Positions 1-7,062 of a stretch of 12,136 nt of DNA are shown here, piece after piece. The notes beneath the pieces are model-generated. The model was not told the origin of the DNA and made no database searches. It saw only the letters and a program-made list of their open reading frames with translations. This DNA comes from Stramenopiles sp. TOSAG23-3 (taxonomy: Eukaryota > Sar). The first letter of the stretch is position 1; the number at the start of each line of letters is the position of its first letter. Both the position numbers and the translations under genes were made by a program. The stretch covers positions 1 to 12,136 of the forward strand of contig LT642707.1 of assembly GCA_900128585.1 (NCBI GenBank), in the 5' to 3' direction.

Positions 1-1
1 G

Positions 2-2158
2 GTGGGCATCGGTTTAGAGCGAGTTATTATTGTAGAAATAAAAAGGGGCTCAATTGTTGTAATTTTTACTGTCGAACCCGTCGCAATCGGAGAGAGCGGT
101 ATACTTGCCCAGCAAGCCGCCAGTTTGATCGATCAGCAGGTCAAGGATCCAAATAGCATATTGTTAAGCGGAAATGTCACTTCCGCTATTGACACTACAG
201 TTGAAAATCCTATAATTGAGATAAAGCCGTTGACGGACGAGGAGGTTCAGAACCTTACCGTAGCGGCCGCAGCAACTACTTCGAGCGTGTTGCCTACGGC
301 AACTTCTATTTCAGTGACTCCCTATCAAGTCGGAGGGCTTTTCTCCTTCTCACAAGCTGAATATATCGCGGCGGAGAACCAGCAGTATGTTGAGATAACC
401 GTGGCGCGGGCCCATGGTGCCAAGGGGCGGGTTCCGGTTGACTACAAGACGCAAGACGGCACTGCATCTTCGCCAGCCGATTATACGCCTGCAGCTGGGG
501 TGCTCGTGTTTAACGATGGGGAGACCGAAAAAAACTTCAAAGTGCAAATAAAGAACGACAATGTGCGAGAAAGTCATGTAGAAACGGTAATCTTGAGTTT
601 GAACGTGGTTGGTGGAAGTGTGGGTGTGAAGGCGGGACGCTTGAGCTCCGCAACGATGAAAATATATGATTTCATGGATGGTCGCTCGCTGATATCGGAC
701 AATTTTGGCCTTGAGAGTGGGAGTACGAACAACACTATGGGCTGGACTGTTGTTGGAAATGGGAAAAACCCGGCGTGGATCGACACAAATGGCTTGTACA
801 GCGTCGACCAGTTGTTTGCCGACAAAGAGTATGACCCAGCGTGCGATTACGCCGCAACGTCCCCCTGTGGCCATTCATGCTCCTACGGTGGTGGCTTTGC
901 AACAAGCGGTGACGGAGAGGGTTATGGCAGTGGCGTCTTGCATTTGGAGGGGAACGGTTGGGTGGCCTCCACCGGACCTGTGGAAGACTTTCCCGACAGA
1001 GAAATTACAGTATCTATGTGGGTCAGATCGAGGGGTGCACCTTTAGCCTATGTCAATGACGGTATGCATGCGACAGTGCCGGAAGGAAACCAGGGGGTCG
1101 TCTTTTCGTATGAAATACCTGCTGCTCGAGGCAAGTCTGGCCATGGGGCGCACGAACTTTCAATTGCGCTTGGATCTTTACCTACCTCTGGGGTAGAAGT
1201 TGTCATCCGAGGCAAGAACACCAAAAACCGCGAAATGGGCGAGCACACTGGCATCAAGGTGAACGACGGCGAATGGCACTTTCTTGCCGTCACGTGGCGA
1301 TCTGCTGGAGGAGAAATTGTCGTGTTCAAGGATGGCGTCCGCGCGTATACGGGGGGTCCCTACCGAGCCGAAATATCGCTGGAGGCCAAAGGTTCTGTGG
1401 TGCTGGGCCAGCTGCAAAAACTGAATGTGCCGTGTTTTGACTCCCTGTCGTGCGACTTTGAACAGCACGGTAACTACTACGGCGACATTCAAAATGTAAG
1501 AATATGGTCCACTGCTCGATCCCAGAGGCAAATACATTTGGGACAACAGTGGCCGTTCACGGCGCTGCGCCTGGGCCTGGTAATGTACTGGCGATTTACT
1601 GACATCAGTAGTTCCAATGTCACAGACCTAGGCGGGGATGGCCATGATTTTTCTGGGAGGCGCTCGCAGCATCCGAGCTCATCGATTGTCGACGGAAGCC
1701 CGTCGGCACACCCGAACTACCCGTGTGGCAATGTTCACCACAACATTTGGCATTTCAGCGCTCCCAAACGATTCTTAAACCAGTTGCCATATGCTTATGA
1801 CGGCAGACTCCAGTTTTCCCTTTTCGCCGCGAGTTATACCGGGACAGCGCGGTCGACACGTGGGTCGATTGAACTGTCTGACGGGATAGGAAACAGGTTT
1901 TCGTATGACTTAAAAGGGTTTCAGCCACCGTCGTCAAAGCTTTGGACTGGTTACAGCGTAATTCTCCGCGAGGATTTCGGTTGGGTAAAAGAGCCGTTGG
2001 GTACCCCAGCGACCTTCTCCGAATTAAACAGCGCGCTAAATAACGCGTCAAAACTTCTGATTCGCGGTGACGCATGGCAATACTCGAGGATCGGGTATGG
2101 CCAAGAAGCGGTGTACCTCAATAACGTCACAGTTATTGAACGTGAAGCGGTAGTGTAA
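2..2158 (+). CDS. Calx-beta / LamG-like / laminin IV extracellular protein, 5'-truncated by the window
   Basis: The frame is open from the left edge (first codon GTG at 2, not a real start) to TAA at 2156-2158, giving 718 visible residues. Residues 1-85 resemble a SEA-like repeat of protist surface proteins (GSIVVIFTV, then DPNSILLSGNVTS). Residues 112-224 look like a Calx-beta domain, with FNDGETEKNFKV and the acidic KNDNVRESHVE turn. Residues 305-550 look like a LamG/concanavalin-type sandwich (ITVSMWV, NDGEWHFLAVTW, FKDGVRAYTG, GDIQNVRIWSTAR, MYWRF). Residues 583-712 match laminin IV type A (WHFSAPKRFL at the start, AVYLNNVTVIE at the end). These modules act in extracellular adhesion or matrix binding. 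Several N-glycosylation sequons are present; no transmembrane segment is seen downstream of the modules, so any anchor or signal peptide would lie upstream. Domain calls are by eye: Calx-beta and LamG fairly sure, laminin IV probable, the SEA-like part weak. Ligand unknown. Confidence 0.85.
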   Translation: MGIGLERVIIVEIKRGSIVVIFTVEPVAIGESGILAQQAASLIDQQVKDPNSILLSGNVTSAIDTTVENPIIEIKPLTDEEVQNLTVAAAATTSSVLPTATSISVTPYQVGGLFSFSQAEYIAAENQQYVEITVARAHGAKGRVPVDYKTQDGTASSPADYTPAAGVLVFNDGETEKNFKVQIKNDNVRESHVETVILSLNVVGGSVGVKAGRLSSATMKIYDFMDGRSLISDNFGLESGSTNNTMGWTVVGNGKNPAWIDTNGLYSVDQLFADKEYDPACDYAATSPCGHSCSYGGGFATSGDGEGYGSGVLHLEGNGWVASTGPVEDFPDREITVSMWVRSRGAPLAYVNDGMHATVPEGNQGVVFSYEIPAARGKSGHGAHELSIALGSLPTSGVEVVIRGKNTKNREMGEHTGIKVNDGEWHFLAVTWRSAGGEIVVFKDGVRAYTGGPYRAEISLEAKGSVVLGQLQKLNVPCFDSLSCDFEQHGNYYGDIQNVRIWSTARSQRQIHLGQQWPFTALRLGLVMYWRFTDISSSNVTDLGGDGHDFSGRRSQHPSSSIVDGSPSAHPNYPCGNVHHNIWHFSAPKRFLNQLPYAYDGRLQFSLFAASYTGTARSTRGSIELSDGIGNRFSYDLKGFQPPSSKLWTGYSVILREDFGWVKEPLGTPATFSELNSALNNASKLLIRGDAWQYSRIGYGQEAVYLNNVTVIEREAVV

Positions 2159-2369
2159 ACCATTTTCTAAAAATAAGGAAATTTTCATCTGAGTTAATAT
2201 CCCTTTTTACCAAGAGGGAGAAGAAAAATGTTAATTTACGTCGAGTTCTCTTCGTAAAATGACTATATATTACTGTTAATTAAAAAGTTTATAATATTAC
2301 ATTTTTTTAATTTTAATGTGGTATCATACTTTTAGTGTTATTTAAAAAAAAAAAATTGTATATGATAGT

Positions 2370-2391
2370 ATGTTTTAAGACTCTCATTTTA
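2370..2391 (+). repeat. Dispersed 22-nt repeat, copy 1
   Basis: The 22 nucleotides here (beginning ATGTTTTAAGACTCTC) recur exactly and in the same orientation at 8017-8038 in the other convergent spacer. Its internal ten bases TAAGACTCTC also occur inverted at 7758-7767. It is probably an end motif of the repeat family described at 2538 and 7824. Confidence 0.75.
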
Positions 2392-2460
2392 AATCAAGTG
2401 TTATTTAGTGTTATTTAATTCATGAATACTATATAATTTGTTTATTGAAAAGCTAAAATT

Positions 2461-2489
2461 CAGTTCGCAGTACAGTAACAGCCATTTTA
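2461..2489 (+). repeat. Degenerate partial copy of the dispersed repeat
   Basis: It begins with CAGTTCGCAGTACA, identical to 7824-7837, and runs directly into ACAGCCATTTTA, a shortened form of the repeat core. It looks like an internally deleted copy about 77 bp upstream of the fuller copy at 2538. Confidence 0.55.
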
Positions 2490-2537
2490 AAATTAATGTG
2501 TGCTGTTTTTAAATTAGTCCTAATAAAATCTAGATTT

Positions 2538-2595
2538 CAGCTCGCGGTACATTAATTTTAATTACTTTTAAATAACAGCCAATTTTCTCGTTTTT
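2538..2595 (+). repeat. Dispersed repeat copy A
   Basis: It starts CAGCTCGCGGTACATTAATT and ends with the 28-nt core at 2568-2595 (TTAAATAACAGCCAATTTTC, then a T-rich tail). The core differs by one base from the copies at 7975-8002 and 2723-2750. The head matches 7824-7849 with two changes. Together with the inverted copy at 2723-2750 it could form a stem enclosing a loop of about 127 nt. Confidence 0.75.
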
Positions 2596-2722
2596 AAAGT
2601 ATCATATAATTTGTTTTTCATACGATAAAATCGCATTTTATTTACTTCTTATGATACAAATGAAAACTCTTGACGCACAGCCGCCAATATTTTAAATTAA
2701 AACTCTTGGTGTCTCATTAATT

Positions 2723-2750
2723 AAAAACAAGAAAATTGGCTGTTATTTAA
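2723..2750 (-). repeat. Dispersed repeat core, inverted copy D
   Basis: This 28-nt segment is the exact reverse complement of 7975-8002. It lies just beyond the MORN gene's probable poly(A) signal on that gene's strand, so its T-rich tail could form part of the downstream processing region of that gene. That role is inference. Confidence 0.75.
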
Positions 2751-2763
2751 TTTAACTGGGTTG

Positions 2764-2769
2764 TTTATT
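2764..2769 (-). terminator. Poly(A) signal of the MORN gene
   Basis: The minus strand reads AATAAA about 30 nt past the stop codon of the MORN gene, a normal position for a short 3' UTR. Only the hexamer and its position support the call. Confidence 0.55.
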
Positions 2770-2798
2770 GTGCAGTAAAAAAAACAATGTTTTTCTGT

Positions 2799-4423
2799 TC
2801 AAGCTGTCCTTGAAACTGTCATATAAGATCCCGGGTGCTCAGGATCAATCCATTTAACACCCCCTTTTCGAAAATGGTCGTTAAAATATGTTCCGCTGAC
2901 GACGTCCCCGTCTGTGTAAAATGTTTTCCCGGTTCCATGCCGATGGTCGGCTTTGAACTGGCCTTCATACCTCCAGCCTTCGTGAGATGTATAAACACCT
3001 TTACCGTTCATTTTCCCATTTTTCCAACCACCATCGTAACGGTCGCCATTGCTGTATGTTTTAACGCCTTGGCCATGGAACTCGTCGTTGAGCCTGCTTT
3101 TAACGTTAGTCATGAGTGCTTTGCCTGATTGATATCGTCAAGATTTACTTACCATTCACCATCGTATACAAATGTCGCAAAATCACAACGACCCTGGCCA
3201 GACCGTTTGTTGCTTTTCCTGCATGTGTGGTTAGTGTGTTAGTAAGAAACATTGTGCTCGGCTCGCATTGCCAAAAGGTTACTTACCATGCTCCCGAGTA
3301 CACCCGGTTATCATCCGCCCAAATGTAGGTCCCTTGACCGTCCATTTTACCATTGCACCAGCCACCGAAATATTCGTCCTTGTTTTTGTAGACAATTTTT
3401 CCTCTTCCATGCCTTTTACCCTTGGCAAAGTCGCCATGGTATATGTTGCCATTGACGTACTCCAAGGTGCCTCTGCCGTGCCAGCGTCCAAATTTCCATT
3501 GCCTGAGTGTTGTCAGTTAGTGATTTGTTTCATTTACTAAATTGTGGTGTACTTACCCATCGTATAGCGAACCATCTGCATACTTGTAAACGCCCCTCCC
3601 GTGCAGGGAATCTTCATGTAACGCCCCTTTGTACAAGTCGCCATTTCCCCACAATATGACGCCCTTCGAGCATTCCATCATATCATCGACATACGATCCC
3701 TGTGTGAGAGTCTGTTAATTATTTTGTTTGTTTTTGTTGACTGTTTAGTACTATACTTACCTGGTAGGAGTATGCAGTGCTGTGGTAACATCCCAAACCC
3801 GATCTTTTGTTATTATAGAACTGCCCTTCGAACGTTTTCAGTTCAAATGCTACACCGCCATTTTCGTCTATATTCACTGCGGGATATATTACTTTCCCCT
3901 GTCCCATCCAATTTCCTCTAGACCATGACCCATCATAGACTACGCCCGAGCTGTATGTATATTTACCGCGACCGTCGAATTCGTTATCTTTAAATTCTCC
4001 CACGTATCGGTTGCCCTCTGCATCTTGAAAAATTCCCTTGCCTTGGCGTTTTCCACTATTCCACTCTCCTTCGTAAAAAGCCCTGCTAGGGTACTGCGTA
4101 ATTTTTCCCATGCCGTGACGCCTTCCATTGGCGTACGACCCTTCGTATACCTTGAAGGTGTCGTATTTGTAACATATAGTTTGAAAGCAAAGCACTTTCT
4201 GTTTCACTTTTTTCTGGTAGGTCGTTTTGCCGAAGCCATGCTTTCGCTTGAACACGCCAAACGATTGTTTTGTTTCGCCTTCGAACGTCACTTTTACATT
4301 GTTGTTTCCCATCGTCGAAGCACCTTCTTCTCCCGGCCTCAGTTTCACATGCAAAGCAACTGGTTGTTTCATCCTTATCAAAAATGTAGGTAATATAATA
4401 ATTGGGGCCTTTGCGAAGGACAT
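2799..4423 (-). CDS. MORN-repeat protein, five exons
   Basis: Exons on the minus strand are 4423-3761, 3699-3557, 3502-3287, 3218-3153 and 3093-2799. Joined they give 1383 nt, an intact 460-residue frame ending in TGA. About 15 MORN units follow each other (YxGxW/F ... HGxGxY), for example VYEGSYANGRRHGMGKI, IYHGDFAKGKRHGRGKI and RYDGGWKNGKMNGKGVY. MORN arrays bind acidic phospholipids or act as scaffolds at membranes and cytoskeletal structures, and also occur fused to PIP kinases. No kinase or other catalytic domain is visible here, so a scaffold role is the likeliest inference. The start is uncertain: ATG at 4423 is the most upstream in-frame one, but ATG at 4372 or 4309 would keep all the MORN units. 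The first 65 residues or so are poorly defined. The gene is divergent from sulfite oxidase, with a very short shared 5' region. Confidence 0.9.
3094..3152 (-). other. Spliceosomal intron 4 of the MORN gene
   Basis: 59 nt, donor GTAAGTAAAT, acceptor AAAGCAG. A GACTAAC branch-point-like box lies about 12 nt before the AG. It is phase 2 and splits the Trp codon of the MORN motif YDGEW. Splicing here restores the exact spacing to the next HGQG motif. Confidence 0.85.
3219..3286 (-). other. Spliceosomal intron 3 of the MORN gene
   Basis: 68 nt, donor GTAAGTAACC, acceptor CATGCAG. It has two branch-like boxes, TACTAAC and CACTAAC. It is phase 2 and splits the Trp codon of YSGAW, the same MORN position as intron 4. 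Confidence 0.85.
3503..3556 (-). other. Spliceosomal intron 2 of the MORN gene
   Basis: 54 nt, donor GTAAGTACAC, acceptor CACTCAG, with a CACTAAC branch-like box. It is phase 2 and splits the Gly codon of YDGQW. The unspliced sequence breaks the MORN frame. Confidence 0.85.
3700..3760 (-). other. Spliceosomal intron 1 of the MORN gene
   Basis: 61 nt, donor GTAAGTATAG, acceptor CACACAG. It is phase 0 and falls between Gln and Gly of a YQGSY MORN motif. The branch box is less clear than in the other introns (AATTAAC near the acceptor, or TACTAAAC near the donor). Confidence 0.85.
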
Positions 4424-4500
4424 GTCGCTCCAGTTCAATGATTTGTCTCACATAATATATTTAAAATTAACTTAAAAAATAAATATATATAACGGAACAA
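4424..4500. promoter_or_regulatory. Short divergent promoter between MORN gene and sulfite oxidase leader
   Basis: About 70 bp separates the MORN start from the point where the composition turns balanced on the sulfite oxidase side (from about 4492). It is almost entirely A/T and includes AAATATATATAACGG, a TATA-like element reading toward sulfite oxidase. Transcription starts cannot be seen directly; the call rests on gene orientation and composition. Confidence 0.4.
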
Positions 4501-4601
4501 GGAACAACAGCAACAACAACAAAAAACGCAGCACCACAGAGGATCGAAGACCGTTAGGAAAAAAAAGTGTCATCGCTCTTCCCTCTTCTCCTGTGGTTAT
4601 A

Positions 4602-4982
4602 GTAAGTATTAAAATATTATAAATAGAACTTTCAATTTTCAATAAATAAAAAAATTTAATATTATTACTCATTGTGATGTGAGCAATTATAATAAATAAT
4701 AATTGCAAGTTTAATCTAAAATTATAGGAATAACTCTACTATTCTAAATAAATAACTAACTAAAACTATTCTATGTGTGATGTGGCTGGTGGATAAAAAG
4801 ATATTAATTATTCTCAAATAATTATATAATTTATAATTAGTCTAATATAAAAAATAAAATAAAATAAAACTTTTTTTTATTAAATAAAAGGATTTTTTAG
4901 TTGTTAGTTGTGTTGTTTGTTTTTTTATTAGACTAATAAATATATCATCTTCAAACTAATTATTATCCTTCTTTGCTTGCAG
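4602..4982 (+). other. Putative 5' leader intron of the sulfite oxidase gene
   Basis: The sequence GTAAGTATT at 4602 has the same GTAAGT donor as the four MORN introns. TTCTTTGCTTGCAG ends at 4982 and is a good acceptor. The flanks at 4492-4600 and 4983-5113 are less AT-rich than the 381 nt between, as expected for leader exons around an intron. The upstream leader exon contains no ATG. It would be far longer than the MORN introns, and only transcript data can confirm it. Confidence 0.45.
4836..4937. repeat. Inverted repeat inside the putative leader intron
   Basis: ATTAGTCTAAT at 4836-4846 is answered by ATTAGACTAAT at 4927-4937. The arms extend into complementary A-rich and T-rich runs, with a loop of roughly 60 nt. 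Each arm is itself nearly palindromic. In RNA this could fold and shorten the distance between the splice sites. Confidence 0.5.
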
Positions 4983-5021
4983 AGTTTTCTTCACCACAAG
5001 TTCAAAAAATAAAACCCCACA

Positions 5022-5168
5022 ATGTTTATCTTTGATTTAAAGAAAGCGAAAGATAATGACATTAAGAATTTCTGGCGAATAAAGGTGTTTCTCAACACCA
5101 ATACATATACGCGATGTTTTCAAGGGTATTGGTGGGCCGCTCGGTGGCCGTTATTGGACCATTGTTGA
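5022..5168 (+). other. Upstream ORF overlapping the sulfite oxidase start
   Basis: An ATG at 5022 opens a 48-codon frame that ends with TGA at 5166-5168, 55 nt past the sulfite oxidase ATG and in another frame. Scanning ribosomes would meet it first if the leader includes this segment. Its product (beginning MFIFDLKKAKDN) resembles nothing I recognise. It may only be a leader feature that dampens translation. Confidence 0.35.
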
Positions 5169-6721
5169 CGGCCGGTTCCTATGTTTTTGCGGCGCCGAAC
5201 GGTGCGAACGAAAATAAAACTGCGCCCGCTGCGAGACTAATTCGTCGCCCAGGTGCTCAAAAAAAAGTGGGGGAAAGAATTTACAGCAGAGCAGAGGTCA
5301 ACCAAAGGGATGGCTCGGACGGCCGTCCAATGTGGGTCACTTACCGAGACGGAGTCTACGATGTAACCGAGTTTCAAAGGGTACACCCGGGTGGTCACCT
5401 GATCAAGCAGGCTGCGGGATCCGATGTAAGCCCGTTCTGGGATATTTGGGCGTACCACCATTACGCACCCAAAGTTGGCTCCTTTCTAGACAAGCTACGA
5501 ATCGGTGGTCTTCGGGACGTGGACCAAGTAAAACCAACTGAGAGCTCCTTCGACCCGTACGAAGCGGAGCCTGTGCGAGACAAGGCGCGCCAAACCATCT
5601 TTTCCGAGCGACCGTACTGCTCGGAGACCCCAAATGCAACGTTGGGGTCTTCGTACCTGACTCCCGCCCCGGCTCTCTATGTTCGCAACCACGCTCCTGT
5701 ACCCGATATCGCCTGGCCAGCAGAGATTGACAGCGAGCTCTCGCATGTTCAGAAGCATGAAATTGCATTCGAGGGATCCAGCGATGATGCGGCCTCGGAC
5801 GAGAATGCCTCCACCATGACCATCTCGCAGCTTGAATCTCGTTTCGGAACCACTACTGTCACGTCGATTTTGCAGTGCGCAGGTAATCGAGCATCGGAGG
5901 ACATCGCGGCCACGGGCGTGTCGGGGTTTACTGGAACACCATTCGAAGCGATCACACAAGGGATGGTGGGAAATGCGCAGTGGACTGGGATCCCTCTTGC
6001 CGACGTACTCCCGGTTCTTTACCCAAAAGAATGCGCTGCGGCAAGGCGGCATGGTGGTGGAGAGTGGCACGTGGTCTTCGAGGGAGCCGATGGATACTCG
6101 GCATCATCCCCCCTTTCCCGTGTACTTGCTAAGGAGCAAGACTGTTTGCTCGCGACGAAGATGAATGGGAAGTTCCTGTCTCCGGACCATGGTTTCCCAG
6201 TCCGAGCCCTACTCCCTGGTGTTGCTGGAGCAAGGAACGTGAAATGGCTCCAGGCGATCTCGCTGCAACCTCAACCGGTCGATGCGCCATGGAACGAATA
6301 CTACTACAAAAACGCCAAAGCCGAGCAAATTCAGGGCCTCACGTTGCAGTCGCTCATTCTGAGCCATCAAGGAAGTCGGAATGGCGGCGAGGATTCTAGC
6401 ACGGCAGAGATAGAAGTGAGCGGGGTGGCGTACAGTGGTGGCACTGGCAACGCAATCGCCAGGGTAGAGGTGTCAACGGACCAAGGAGAAAACTGGGTTG
6501 GGGCAACCATCTTGGCCGACGAAGTTATCGCTGACGGATCGCATAAGCATTTTGGATGGGTTCGGTGGGTCGCCAAACTAAATGTTCCCCTCGGCAAACA
6601 TGCGACCGTTTCCGTGTGCAGCCGGGCCACGGATACAGACGGGAAAACCCAAGCGAAGACCCCGCCGAAGGAAAGAGGGTACCTTTATAACGGCTGGTCG
6701 AAGGTAGAGGTAAAGGTTTGA
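5114..6721 (+). CDS. SUOX: Sulfite oxidase, cytochrome b5 plus molybdopterin type
   Basis: It oxidises sulfite to sulfate with a molybdenum cofactor and passes electrons through a b5 heme to cytochrome c in the mitochondrial intermembrane space; this is the last step of sulfur amino acid breakdown. The 535 residues are close to the animal precursor length. Residues 1-28 look like a mitochondrial presequence with a hydrophobic stretch. The cytochrome b5 domain (about 53-132) has heme ligands His91 (HPGG) and probably His115. The Moco domain (about 165-390) has the Mo-ligand Cys255 in LQCAGNR, Arg191 in YVRNH, His359 and Arg364 in DHGFPVR, PGVAGARNVKWL, and Tyr398 at the human Tyr343 spacing from Trp393. 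The dimerisation domain fills about 400-535. All recognised active-site residues are present. No intron interrupts the CDS. Plant enzymes lack the b5 domain, so this is the animal-like form. Confidence 0.95.
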   Translation: MFSRVLVGRSVAVIGPLLTAGSYVFAAPNGANENKTAPAARLIRRPGAQKKVGERIYSRAEVNQRDGSDGRPMWVTYRDGVYDVTEFQRVHPGGHLIKQAAGSDVSPFWDIWAYHHYAPKVGSFLDKLRIGGLRDVDQVKPTESSFDPYEAEPVRDKARQTIFSERPYCSETPNATLGSSYLTPAPALYVRNHAPVPDIAWPAEIDSELSHVQKHEIAFEGSSDDAASDENASTMTISQLESRFGTTTVTSILQCAGNRASEDIAATGVSGFTGTPFEAITQGMVGNAQWTGIPLADVLPVLYPKECAAARRHGGGEWHVVFEGADGYSASSPLSRVLAKEQDCLLATKMNGKFLSPDHGFPVRALLPGVAGARNVKWLQAISLQPQPVDAPWNEYYYKNAKAEQIQGLTLQSLILSHQGSRNGGEDSSTAEIEVSGVAYSGGTGNAIARVEVSTDQGENWVGATILADEVIADGSHKHFGWVRWVAKLNVPLGKHATVSVCSRATDTDGKTQAKTPPKERGYLYNGWSKVEVKV

Positions 6722-7062
6722 TCAGAACAAGAATTATGATAATATCATACAGTAATATAGAAACCAAAAAGATATAGATGTTCAAACTATAAACAAAATC
6801 ACAAGTATGATTATGACTTGGTACTAAAGTATTTTTATACACAGCAGTATGTAATGGACAAAAGGAGCAGATTCACTTTCGCGGTATATGATTAGATTTC
6901 TTCGAAGAATCAATGACTGATATATAGTGAGAGTCTGCAAGCATACTACCACGGTACTTTTCGTATCTTATGTATGATATGATATTTATGATATAATAAT
7001 ATTAATATCGCGCTCAACTAGTAGATATTTTATTAGCCGATTCTTTGGATGGGGATACTACA
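6722..7062. other. AT-rich spacer downstream of sulfite oxidase
   Basis: This 340-bp stretch separates two genes on the same strand. It holds only AT-rich sequence with short imperfect palindromes (for example around 6736-6750) and GATAT/TATGATAT runs near 6970-7000. I see no canonical AATAAA just after the sulfite oxidase stop and no recognisable promoter box for the next gene. Confidence 0.6.

Larger units (their letters stand above)
2159..2798. other. AT-rich convergent intergenic spacer with repeats
   Basis: This is the 3'-to-3' spacer between the laminin-IV gene and the MORN gene. It is strongly AT-rich with homopolymer runs and has no credible ORF. It contains copies of a repeat family also found at 7758-8038 (listed separately) and, at its right end, the MORN gene's probable poly(A) signal. 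Confidence 0.8.

Noticed and set aside
1-35. Possible splice acceptor (TTATTATTGTAG) near the left edge
   Set aside because: The translation through it (RVIIVEIKRGSIVVIF) reads as a continuous beta strand of the domain, so no intron is needed.
350-874. 174-codon open frame on the minus strand inside the laminin-IV gene
   Set aside because: It lies wholly opposite a frame with clear Calx-beta and LamG signatures, and its own translation has no recognisable motif.
2835-3540. Several plus-strand frames opposite the MORN exons
   Set aside because: They are mirror readings of the MORN exons and their splice sites; the spliced minus-strand gene explains the region completely.
3705-3716. GAGAGTCTG resembling the end motif of the dispersed repeat, also near 6930
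   Set aside because: Only eight bases match and the first lies within the MORN intron 1 acceptor region, so chance is likely.
4086-4451. Minus-strand frame beginning RQIIELERHVLRKGPNYYITYIFDKDE, overlapping the MORN 5' exon
   Set aside because: It has only a GTG at its beginning with a TAA just upstream, and it overlaps the MORN repeats in another frame. The first stretch looks protein-like, so a missed first exon or a sequencing error near 4370 is not fully excluded.
5403-6164. Several open frames on both strands within sulfite oxidase
   Set aside because: The sulfite oxidase frame has all cofactor-binding residues in order; the others are by-products of its balanced composition.
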